A stretch of 55,164 nt of DNA from Treponema sp. UBA1233. GTDB lineage: Bacteria > Spirochaetota > Spirochaetia > Treponematales > Treponemataceae. The position numbers and the translations under genes were made by a program. Location: positions 139,731 through 194,894 of the forward strand of contig DBWR01000012.1 of NCBI GenBank assembly GCA_002309305.1. The letters are read 5' to 3'. Below, one piece after another: positions 33,596 through 40,265 of this stretch (its first letter is position 1; each line of letters opens with the position of its first letter). The notes beneath the pieces are model-generated. The model searched no databases and had not been told where the DNA came from. It worked only from the letters and a program-made list of their open reading frames with translations.

Positions 33596-34495
33596 CTACT
33601 CTTTTACGCCACCGAGCATCATGCCCTGAACGTAATACTTTTGAATTACAGGATAAATACAGATGATTGGGAGCGTCATCAATACCATGGAACATGACTT
33701 GATGTTTGCCGCAATCTGCATTTTCTCCGCACTTACTTCTCCAGGATCTGCACTTGTTGAGGCACCGTTAATGATAGTCCTCAGGTAATATGCCACAGGC
33801 CACATGTCCTTTTTGTCCAGATAGAGGAAGGAGTTGTACCAGTTGTTCCAGTAGTTTACCGCGTTGAACAGAATCATGGTCGCGATAATCGGCATTGAAA
33901 GAGGAAGCACGATGCGTACCAAAGTTCCAAACGGCGTCAGACCGTCTATCTCTCCGGCTTCCTCCAAATCTTTGGGAACGTTCCGGAAGAAAGAGCGCAT
34001 CAAGATGATGTAGTATGTGCTCAATAACGAAGGAATGATAAATCCAGCAATCTTGTTTACCAGCCCCAGACGCTGCATCAAGATGTAAGTCGGAATCAAA
34101 CCGCCACCGAAGTACATTGTAAAGATGATGAACTTGAGCAGGAATTTGCTTCCAAAAAGCTTGTCCTTGGAAAGCGGATATGCAATAAGGCAGCTGAACA
34201 CCATCGAGGCAACCGTTCCGATTACAGTATAAATGACCGTGTTGCCGTAACTGTGTACGAACTCACCTTTTTTGAAAACAGAAACATATGTTGCAATATT
34301 AAAGTGCACCGGCAGTATCGTTACCTTGCCCTGCATGATTGCTTCCTCAGAAGAAAATGACTGTGCCACAAGATACAGGAAAGGATACAGCGTAACGACA
34401 CAAACAAACAGCATGATCAGAAAATTGAAAAAACGGAATATCTTATATCCAACTGAATCACGGACACGCAAACCAGACGCAATTTGATTACTCAT
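33596..34495 (-). CDS. ABC transporter permease (YtcP/LplC type)
   Basis: 299 residues from ATG 34495 with a strong AAGGAGG. Six membrane segments are visible; the ATPase-docking EAA loop reads LEEAGEIDGLTPFGTLVRIV followed by a Leu-Pro. The ending GMMLGGVKE is typical of YtcP-type CUT1 permeases. It pairs with the LplB-type permease encoded 18 bp upstream. No ATPase gene is in the window, so a shared MsmX/UgpC-like ATPase elsewhere is expected. Confidence 0.9.
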   Translation of the reverse strand: MSNQIASGLRVRDSVGYKIFRFFNFLIMLFVCVVTLYPFLYLVAQSFSSEEAIMQGKVTILPVHFNIATYVSVFKKGEFVHSYGNTVIYTVIGTVASMVFSCLIAYPLSKDKLFGSKFLLKFIIFTMYFGGGLIPTYILMQRLGLVNKIAGFIIPSLLSTYYIILMRSFFRNVPKDLEEAGEIDGLTPFGTLVRIVLPLSMPIIATMILFNAVNYWNNWYNSFLYLDKKDMWPVAYYLRTIINGASTSADPGEVSAEKMQIAANIKSCSMVLMTLPIICIYPVIQKYYVQGMMLGGVKE

Positions 34496-34513
34496 ATTCT
34501 TTTCCTCCTTGAA

Positions 34514-35431
34514 TTACCACAATCCGGCGCCAGTGACTTTCTTTGACATCTTGTTGGCAAATGTAAGCAGAATCAAATTCAAAACGCCCTCAAAAAGGCT
34601 TACAGCCGTGGCATAACTGTAGTTGCCCGAACCAAGACCCAAACGGAATACGAAGGTTGAGATGATGTCGGCAGTTTCATAAGTCATCGGGTTGTACAAA
34701 AGGAAGACCTTTTCGAATGCGGCTCCCGAACCAATAAGGCTACCGATGTCAAGAATCAGGAGTGTGGTAATCGTAGGCATGATGCTTGGAATCGTAATGT
34801 GGATTACCCTCTGGAAGTGATTTGCACCGTCAACTTCCGCAGCCTCATACAGCGAAGGATCTATTCCCGATATGGCGGCAAGATAGAGGATTGTACCCCA
34901 ACCCAAACTCTGCCAGATACCCGAGATTACGAATATTGGAACGAACCATTCCGGACTTGATATGAATGAGACAGGCTCCATCCCGAACATCTTAAGCATG
35001 GCATTTATCGGACCAGTTGTGGACACAAGCTCACGAATCATACCAGTAACGATGACCATGGAAATGAAGTGCGGCAGATAGGATATTGTCTGCACGAACT
35101 TCTTTGCATGGCGGCTTCTGATTTCGTTAAGCAGCAGGGCAAACAGAAGCGTAAGGGGGAACCTGAACAAAAGATATGTGATGTTCAGTACAAGAGTATT
35201 CTTAAAGGCCCTCCAGAAAGTCTTGTCGCCGATAAACTGCTTGAAGTATTTTAATCCGCTCCACTCGTCACCGAAAATACTGTGGCCTGCACGGTAACGT
35301 CGGAATGCGATAATATTTCCAAGCATGGGAACGTATCTGATTACGATGTAATAGATGACAGGAACCAAAAGCATGGCATAATACTGCCAGTTTTTCTTCA
35401 TGTACTTTGAAAACCCAGTTTTACTAACCAT
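34514..35431 (-). CDS. ABC transporter permease (LplB type)
   Basis: I choose ATG 35431 (305 residues; MVSKTGFSKYMKKNWQYY). ATG 35440 is only 2 nt from GGAG, while 35431 is 11 nt away; the longer TTG frame from 35464 lacks a ribosome site. Six membrane segments; the EAA loop is LYEAAEVDGANHFQRVIHIT. It opens the importer operon directly behind the promoter and operators at 35468-35525, giving a leader of about 60 nt that carries the palindromic operator. Confidence 0.88.
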   Translation of the reverse strand: MVSKTGFSKYMKKNWQYYAMLLVPVIYYIVIRYVPMLGNIIAFRRYRAGHSIFGDEWSGLKYFKQFIGDKTFWRAFKNTLVLNITYLLFRFPLTLLFALLLNEIRSRHAKKFVQTISYLPHFISMVIVTGMIRELVSTTGPINAMLKMFGMEPVSFISSPEWFVPIFVISGIWQSLGWGTILYLAAISGIDPSLYEAAEVDGANHFQRVIHITIPSIMPTITTLLILDIGSLIGSGAAFEKVFLLYNPMTYETADIISTFVFRLGLGSGNYSYATAVSLFEGVLNLILLTFANKMSKKVTGAGLW

Positions 35432-35467
35432 AATGAACATGACTCCGCTTTTTTGGAATATCAAACA

Positions 35468-35525
35468 ATACTAGTATACTAGTATCCTACAAACCTAGTA
35501 TCCCATCAAAAATAAGAATTGTCAA
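35468..35525 (-). promoter_or_regulatory. Importer operon promoter with tandem octamer operators
   Basis: TTGACA (35520-35525), 17 bp, GATACT (35497-35502) on the minus strand. CTAG occurs at 35471, 35479 and 35495 with CTAC at 35487, all on one 8-bp grid. ATACTAGTATACTAGTAT (35468-35485) is a perfect 18-bp palindrome just after the predicted start (about 35490). The site at 35495-35502 overlaps the -10. The core TAGTATACTA fits the T-x-GT-AC-x-A pattern of GntR/FCD operators. Confidence 0.75.
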
Positions 35526-35580
35526 GGAAAAAATTCGAATTTTGACAAAGAATTTAAAAAATTTTCAACTTCCATGCTAG

Positions 35581-35609
35581 TTGACAATACAGAAATTCAA
35601 GTTTATTCT
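35581..35609 (+). promoter_or_regulatory. Promoter of the GntR regulator gene
   Basis: Perfect TTGACA (35581-35586), 17 bp, TATTCT (35604-35609). The predicted start at about 35616 coincides with an in-frame ATG, so a start codon at 35574 is excluded if this promoter is used. Confidence 0.7.
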
Positions 35610-35615
35610 TTATGC

Positions 35616-36290
35616 ATGAAGATAATGAAAAAAAATGATGGGGAAACAAACCATGACTACGCGCTGAGGGTCATCAAGGAAAACATAGAGAATCTGGAAC
35701 TCAAACCCGGCAGCATGATTAGCGAACAGGAAATTGCAAGCAACCTTTCGATTTCAAGAACTCCGGTGCACGAGGCATTGCAGGAGCTGGCCAAAACAAA
35801 GATAGTGGAAATCCTGCCGCAGAGGGGAAGCCTTGTGAGCCTTATAGACATGCAGCTTGTTGACGAGGCATGCTTTATCCGTGCAAACATAGAGTCGGCG
35901 GTTACAGAACTGGCTTGTGAAATGGCAACGCAAAAAGACATCGACGCACTTGAGGAAAACATAGTCCTTCAGGAATTTTATTATAAAAAAGAAAACTTTG
36001 AGAAATTCATGGAATTTGACAATGCATTCCACAGGTCAATGTATCAGATTACGGGCAGGATGCTTTGCTATTATACGGTCCAGTTGATGAACATCCACCA
36101 CAACCGTTTCCGCACGCTGGGCCTGCACAGTTCAAATGCCCCAAGAATCATTACCGAACACCATGCCATACTTGATGCCATAAAGAAAAAGAACGTGAAA
36201 AAGACAAGGGAGGAATTTCTTCACCACATAAACAGGGTCCATATTGACGCTACGGAAATCCAGCAGAAGTATCCGGCTTACTTCAAGTAA
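35616..36290 (+). CDS. GntR family (FadR/FCD subfamily) transcription regulator
   Basis: 224 residues if started at ATG 35616 (leaderless) or 221 from ATG 35625. The upstream ATG at 35574 precedes the promoter and is rejected. The N-terminal winged helix is typical (LELKPGSMISEQEIASNLSI, then SRTPVHEALQEL and the wing VEILPQRGSLVSLID). The C-terminal FCD domain has metal or ligand residues in FDNAFHRSMYQITGR (Asp, His), ITEHHAILDAI and LHHINRVHIDA. It is divergent from the importer operon and shares its intergenic region. The inferred role is a repressor released by a uronate pathway intermediate, acting at the TAGTATACTA-type sites here and before uxuB. Confidence 0.88.
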   Translation: MKIMKKNDGETNHDYALRVIKENIENLELKPGSMISEQEIASNLSISRTPVHEALQELAKTKIVEILPQRGSLVSLIDMQLVDEACFIRANIESAVTELACEMATQKDIDALEENIVLQEFYYKKENFEKFMEFDNAFHRSMYQITGRMLCYYTVQLMNIHHNRFRTLGLHSSNAPRIITEHHAILDAIKKKNVKKTREEFLHHINRVHIDATEIQQKYPAYFK

Positions 36291-36300
36291 AATGCAGGTG

Positions 36301-36987
36301 CTAATAGTTTTCCTTTAGTTCAAAACCATAGTACTCGTGTCCTGGATACACAAGTGTGTCCGGTGGCAGCTTTTTATACAGCCTCTCAAGACTATCCTGT
36401 ATCTGTGACTCACTTCCACCCGGCATGTCCGTCCTTCCCCATGAATGGTAGAACACGGTGTCTCCCGCGATAAGGAGCTTTTCGTCCGCATTGTAAAGGC
36501 ATACGCTTCCAGGTGTGTGTCCCGGAGTTGAAATGACGTTCCACTTGTTCAAGGCGGCAAGGGTCTTTGGGGAAAGCTTGTTCAGCTTATACATGCCCAG
36601 GGTCTTTCCGTCGCACAAAAAGTCATCGGCTTCCGGCAAATCGGAGCATGCCGGCAAAAACGACCTGAACCCGAAATATGTGAGAGCCTTTCCCTGAACA
36701 ACATGACTGTCATGTCCAATGCACTGTGAATCTGCTTCATGGATGAGCACAGGAATGTCCGGCCAGCGTTTTTTCATCGTCTTTAATCCGGAAACGTGGT
36801 CAAAATGTCCGTGGGTAAGAATCAGCGCGACAGGCTCAAGATGCCTTTGGTCAAGAAAATCTGTGAGTATGTTTTCGTCCCCAAACTCGGGGCAGCAGGC
36901 GGGATCTGTTATAAATACGAAGGAACCGTCCAGATGAACAACACAAGAGTTCACCCGCAACGGTCCCGTAAAGACTACATCTATCAC
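36301..36987 (-). CDS. Metallo-beta-lactamase fold hydrolase (glyoxalase II-like)
   Basis: 228 residues from GTG 36987, immediately after the stop of the upstream gene, so probably coupled. The zinc motif is LTHGHFDHVSG (His59, His61, Asp63, His64), followed by TPGHTPGSVCLY, IAGDTVFYHSWGR and the late YPGHEYYG. These mark the small glyoxalase II-like group acting on thioesters or related substrates; the exact substrate is unknown. It is the last gene of the run that begins with clpP and is convergent with the GntR gene. Confidence 0.85.
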   Translation of the reverse strand: MIDVVFTGPLRVNSCVVHLDGSFVFITDPACCPEFGDENILTDFLDQRHLEPVALILTHGHFDHVSGLKTMKKRWPDIPVLIHEADSQCIGHDSHVVQGKALTYFGFRSFLPACSDLPEADDFLCDGKTLGMYKLNKLSPKTLAALNKWNVISTPGHTPGSVCLYNADEKLLIAGDTVFYHSWGRTDMPGGSESQIQDSLERLYKKLPPDTLVYPGHEYYGFELKENY

Positions 36988-37866
36988 TTAGTTTGAATTT
37001 CCGAAGCGTGACTTAACCTGACCGTCATCGGTTGTCTCAAAGAACGGCTGGATGTTTTCGTCATTTGCTGTTCCTGAAGAAACTGATGTCTGGCGTGCGG
37101 CAAATTCACTCTGCTCGGCGGCAATTTTTTCCATTTCGTTGTTTACGGAAGTATCTGCATGAGCAGTGTTTGTTACATTTGAAGGAATTGTATCATCACT
37201 GTATCCTGACTGAGAATCCTGTGAGCTTCCCTCGTATGATTTTGATTCAGATGATGAATTTGAATCTTCTGCACTTTCATCTGATTTTCTTGAATAGCTT
37301 ACAGAAAGCTTTCTTCCGCGGTAGTCGTATCCGTTGAGTGCGGCAATTGTCTTTTCGCAGTCTTCGGTGTAAAGCTGGACGAATGAGTAGCTTGTGAACA
37401 CACGGATTTCTCCAACACGCTCACGGTCGAGTCCTGCTACGCTTACCAAGAGTCCCAAAAGGTCGCGTGGGAAAACACGGCGGTTTCTTCCGATGCCGAC
37501 AAAAATCGTTGTGGCCATGGAAGGATCTATCTGTACGCGTGGTGTATGAGGATGATCATCACGTTCAATTCTATCGGTCCTTTCGATTCTTTCCCTGCGG
37601 TCTGTCCTGTCGTTTCTGTCGCGGGAAGCAAAACGGTCGTTTCTGTCATTGCGGTCACGTCCAAAACGGCGGCCACCAGAAGCAAGCTTCAGCAGATAGG
37701 CGCATACATACTTTCTCTTTGAAAAAGGAACGTTTTTCTTGTACAATTTTGCAATGTCATTGAGAGCCTCGATTTCTGCAACAGAAGACCCTTCAACATT
37801 TTTTAATGCATCCACCAAAAAAGATGCAATCTGATTTTCGTTTACGGCGTGATTATTATAAGCCAT
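36988..37866 (-). CDS. Stand-alone DbpA-type RNA-binding domain protein
   Basis: 292 residues from ATG 37866, with AAGGAG upstream. Residues about 1-70 are helical. Residues 71-105 are a basic-acidic Arg/Asp tract (RDRNDR-like steps, then RRERIERTDRIERDD). Residues about 115-195 match the DbpA/CsdA RNA-binding domain (TTIFVGIGRNRRVFPRDLLG, GEIRVFTSYSFVQLYTE, GYDYRGRKLSVSYSRK). The tail is Ser-rich and low in complexity. No DEAD-box helicase domain is present, although this domain normally ends such helicases. It may bind rRNA or act with a separate helicase. It lies in the clpP gene run. Confidence 0.75.
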   Translation of the reverse strand: MAYNNHAVNENQIASFLVDALKNVEGSSVAEIEALNDIAKLYKKNVPFSKRKYVCAYLLKLASGGRRFGRDRNDRNDRFASRDRNDRTDRRERIERTDRIERDDHPHTPRVQIDPSMATTIFVGIGRNRRVFPRDLLGLLVSVAGLDRERVGEIRVFTSYSFVQLYTEDCEKTIAALNGYDYRGRKLSVSYSRKSDESAEDSNSSSESKSYEGSSQDSQSGYSDDTIPSNVTNTAHADTSVNNEMEKIAAEQSEFAARQTSVSSGTANDENIQPFFETTDDGQVKSRFGNSN

Positions 37867-37877
37867 ATCATAACTCC

Positions 37878-38825
37878 TTAAAATGAAGATAAATCTGCAA
37901 CATAGCCCGGACCTATTTTTTCGAAACCATTTTCATCCAGCAAAGGCTTCATCGTCTCGGACACAGAAGTGGTTGCAATCACAACCCGGCTGACTCCCTG
38001 CTCTTTAAGAAAGGTCATGCTTTTATTAAGCAAACTTTTACCTATACCCAGCCCTCGGGAATCGCGGTTGACAAAGAAATACAAAATCTCTGCGGTTTTC
38101 TTTGTCGGGGACATACAAAAGTCGGTAAGCAGACAGCCTGCAAAATCATCGGAAAGTGTTCTGCACACAAATCCGGATTTCTTACAGTTTTCTGACACAC
38201 GGGCATCACGCTTGAATAAAGAAGACAATGCATTGCCCAAATCATCATCATACTGAACTGCCAACTCTCTGGCATATTCTTCTGCCATTTGATTAAACCC
38301 GCGCTCAACATCATTCCCGTCCCTTGAGGAATCATATTCACTAAACACAAAGTCATTTTGAACTATATCGCCTGTATCGAATTCATTGAATTCATTTTCT
38401 TCCAGACGTTCAAGTTTCCAAGACTCACGCAGGTCATTGTACCATGCTCGAACCTTTTCCTTCATTTTTTCATCTTTGAACAAATGCCATTTTCGTTCGA
38501 CTTCCGGATACATTTTTAGTACATTTTTAAAATTCCTGAATACCCCCCTTCCGCCTGAGATAGCCTGCCTTAAATCCTTGCGGGCATCCGGCGCGTGCAA
38601 ATCGTTTGTAAACTCCTCCATCAATCCGTAGCCGTCGTCACTAGTCCACAACGGCAGCGAATAAAAATCTTCCCCACGATTTTCGCCTTCTTCAACAATC
38701 ACTTCGTGCATCATCTCTTCGGATGCTATCTGACCACCAGCGGAATCCACATACCAGGATCCGCCCTGGTCCTCCATGGAAAAAATGATGTCACCCAACA
38801 ATTCGTCAGTAAGGTCAAAAGTCAT
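37878..38825 (-). CDS. UPF0158 domain - GNAT acetyltransferase fusion
   Basis: 315 residues from ATG 38825, 12 bp after the clpP stop, with a weak ribosome site. The N-terminal 145 residues fit the UPF0158 family (LTDELLGDIIFSMEDQ, DARKDLRQAISGGRGVFRNF, ARAWYND-like VRAWYNDLRESW). The C-terminal 120 residues are a GNAT domain with the acetyl-CoA loop SRGLGIGKSLLNKSM and a final GFEKIGPGY. UPF0158 proteins have no known function. The fusion suggests acetylation of a substrate recognised by the UPF0158 part. Confidence 0.7.
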   Translation of the reverse strand: MTFDLTDELLGDIIFSMEDQGGSWYVDSAGGQIASEEMMHEVIVEEGENRGEDFYSLPLWTSDDGYGLMEEFTNDLHAPDARKDLRQAISGGRGVFRNFKNVLKMYPEVERKWHLFKDEKMKEKVRAWYNDLRESWKLERLEENEFNEFDTGDIVQNDFVFSEYDSSRDGNDVERGFNQMAEEYARELAVQYDDDLGNALSSLFKRDARVSENCKKSGFVCRTLSDDFAGCLLTDFCMSPTKKTAEILYFFVNRDSRGLGIGKSLLNKSMTFLKEQGVSRVVIATTSVSETMKPLLDENGFEKIGPGYVADLSSF

Positions 38826-38837
38826 AAGGATAAAAGC

Positions 38838-39449
38838 CTATTTTAATTCAGAACGCTTGGTAATGACCTTGCTTACGAGTCCGTAGGTAACGGCTTCTTC
38901 CGCATTGAGCCAGTAGTCGCGGTCTGTATCGGCGGATACCTTTTTCAGATCGGTGCCGGTTTCTTCGGAAATAATCTCGTTGATCTTGGCCTTGGTCTTT
39001 TCGATTTCCGCAGCATGAATCTCGATGTCGGTTGCCACACCCTTCATGCCTGATGACGGCTGGTGAATGAGGTAATGGCTGTGTGGAAGGCTTAAACGGC
39101 GTTCCTTTGGTGAAGCAAGAAGTATCAATGCGGCCGCACTTGCAACAAGTCCCCATCCTATGGTATAGACCGGTGCATTTATAAAGCGGATTGTGTCAAA
39201 AATTGCGAATCCTGCGTCAACATCACCACCCGGGCTGTCTATAAAGACATAAATCGGCTCATCATTTTCGGCTTCCAGAATCAAAAGCTGGCGGACGATT
39301 TTTTCGGCATTTTCTTCGTTTATTTCTCCGCTGAGCAAAATCTGTCTTGTCTTGATGAATTTTTCCATCAGGGGATCAGGAGACTGGTCCTTCTTTCCCT
39401 TTTCCTCGTCTTCTTCATCACAGCGAATGTTAGAAATCGAATTTTTCAT
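38838..39449 (-). CDS. clpP: ClpP-like serine protease subunit
   Basis: I choose ATG 39449 (203 residues) because GGAG lies 5 nt upstream; ATG 39488 adds 13 residues without a ribosome site. The catalytic triad is visible: Ser104 (GWGLVASAAAL), His129 (YLIHQPSSG) and Asp174 (SADTDRDYW), with SPGGDVDAGFAIFDTI and NAEEAVTYGLV. ClpP forms a tetradecameric proteolytic chamber fed by ClpA/ClpX. The N-terminal 25 residues are unusually acidic (CDEEDEEKGKK). It may be a second, divergent paralogue, since no clpX is adjacent. Confidence 0.88.
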   Translation of the reverse strand: MKNSISNIRCDEEDEEKGKKDQSPDPLMEKFIKTRQILLSGEINEENAEKIVRQLLILEAENDEPIYVFIDSPGGDVDAGFAIFDTIRFINAPVYTIGWGLVASAAALILLASPKERRLSLPHSHYLIHQPSSGMKGVATDIEIHAAEIEKTKAKINEIISEETGTDLKKVSADTDRDYWLNAEEAVTYGLVSKVITKRSELK

Positions 39450-39570
39450 GAAATCTCCAGGGATATGCAAACAAAAAACGTCTCCCATCCCGTACCTTAT
39501 AAGAATTACCCTATATTATACTAAATAATTGAAAAATAGTAAAGGTTTATGCAATTCATAATTCATAATT

Positions 39571-39608
39571 AAAAAAAAACGGCCCGGAAGCTTTTGATTC
39601 CAGACCGT
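39571..39608 (-). terminator. Rho-independent terminator upstream of clpP
   Basis: On the minus strand ACGGTCTGGAA (39608-39598) pairs with TTCCGGGCCGT (39589-39579) over 11 bp including two G-U pairs, followed by T9. The G-U pairs become A-C mismatches on the other strand, so its direction is clear. Confidence 0.8.
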
Positions 39609-39663
39609 CGTATTTTATGGGGTTAACCCAACAGGCTTTATTCCGCTTTCTTGAATTTCCTGG

Positions 39664-39705
39664 TTACATCAATGTCATGGTAAAGTCACCGTCCCGGCGT
39701 GGGGA
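39664..39705 (-). pseudogene. Remnant of a cyclase-like gene 3' end
   Basis: From the stop at 39664-39666 the sequence aligns with the stop region of the cyclase gene (from 40266), with about 7 mismatches in 36 bp. Translated tails compare as RRDGDFTMTLM and DRWDGVYTMTSK. Nothing further upstream resembles the cyclase. Confidence 0.45.
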
Positions 39706-39747
39706 AATCACACGGATTCGAAACGTCTAACGACGTTTCTTTAAAGA

Positions 39748-40179
39748 TTATGAGATAGGTTCTCCTAGAAATTTATAGCGTAGTTTTAGTTTATTCAACT
39801 TTTCCTTTATATCATCTCTATGATAGTCATTAAACCTTGAGATATCTTCTCTACCAGAAAGCTCTGTCTGTCTTCCTTCTGGAGAACTTATACAAAGACT
39901 GCTCCATATTCCATGTGTATCGGATGCATGAATAATATAAAAATTCCATACACCTTGCTTTACGGTAAAATAACTTTGCTTGCTGAAATCAAGGGCATCT
40001 TTTATAGAGGGATAGATGATATTATATTCCTCACACAATTTTAAATATTCAGAAGAGGCATTTTCCCAGTTGTCATAGGAATACACTACGAAATTCTTTC
40101 CGCTATTGACCTTAGTTTGAGCAAAAGCTGTTAGATAAAGGGAAGTAAAAAAAGCAAAAATCAATAAAAGTTTTTTCAT
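39748..40179 (-). CDS. Small secreted protein, unknown function
   Basis: ATG 40179 (143 residues) has AGGAGG 5 nt upstream; the earlier ATG at 40197 does not. The signal peptide is MKKLLLIFAFFTSLYLTAFAQ. The mature part (NFVVYSYDNWENASSEYLKL, SYFTVKQGVWNFYIIHASD, ISRFNDYHRDDIKEKLNKL) is unrecognised and lacks cysteine motifs apart from two scattered Cys. The A+T-rich gene lies between a palindromic element and an inverted copy of one of its arms, which suggests insertion after the cyclase gene. Confidence 0.5.
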   Translation of the reverse strand: MKKLLLIFAFFTSLYLTAFAQTKVNSGKNFVVYSYDNWENASSEYLKLCEEYNIIYPSIKDALDFSKQSYFTVKQGVWNFYIIHASDTHGIWSSLCISSPEGRQTELSGREDISRFNDYHRDDIKEKLNKLKLRYKFLGEPIS

Positions 40180-40206
40180 ATAATCCTCCTGATACATTTA
40201 AGAGCA

Positions 40207-40254
40207 TCACACGAATTCATAGTGAAATTGCGTAGCAATTTCGAATCCGTGTGA
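40207..40254. repeat. Large palindrome with an inverted partner arm 500 bp away
   Basis: TCACACGAATTC (40207-40218) pairs, with one mismatch, with GAATCCGTGTGA (40243-40254); inside, GAAATTGC (40224-40231) pairs with GCAATTTC (40235-40242). The arm TTTCGAATCCGTGTGA (40239-40254) recurs in inverted orientation at 39708-39723, so inverted copies flank the 143-residue gene. Confidence 0.65.
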
Positions 40255-40265
40255 CAACTCTTTTT

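Larger units (their letters stand above)
39450..39747. other. Intergenic patch with terminator, gene-tail remnant and palindrome half
   Basis: About 300 bp without an intact gene. It holds the minus-strand terminator at 39571-39608, a remnant similar to the 3' end of the cyclase gene (39664-39705), and one copy of a palindrome arm (39708-39723) followed by a GAAACGTC/GACGTTTC hairpin (39720-39739). Confidence 0.55.

Noticed and set aside
35574..35615. Upstream ATG of the GntR gene
   Set aside because: It precedes a near-consensus promoter and has no ribosome site. The extra 14 residues do not belong to the winged-helix domain.
36301..36987. Beta-lactamase or antibiotic resistance gene
   Set aside because: Only the general metallo-hydrolase fold is present; there is no signal peptide and the motifs are those of the glyoxalase II-like group.
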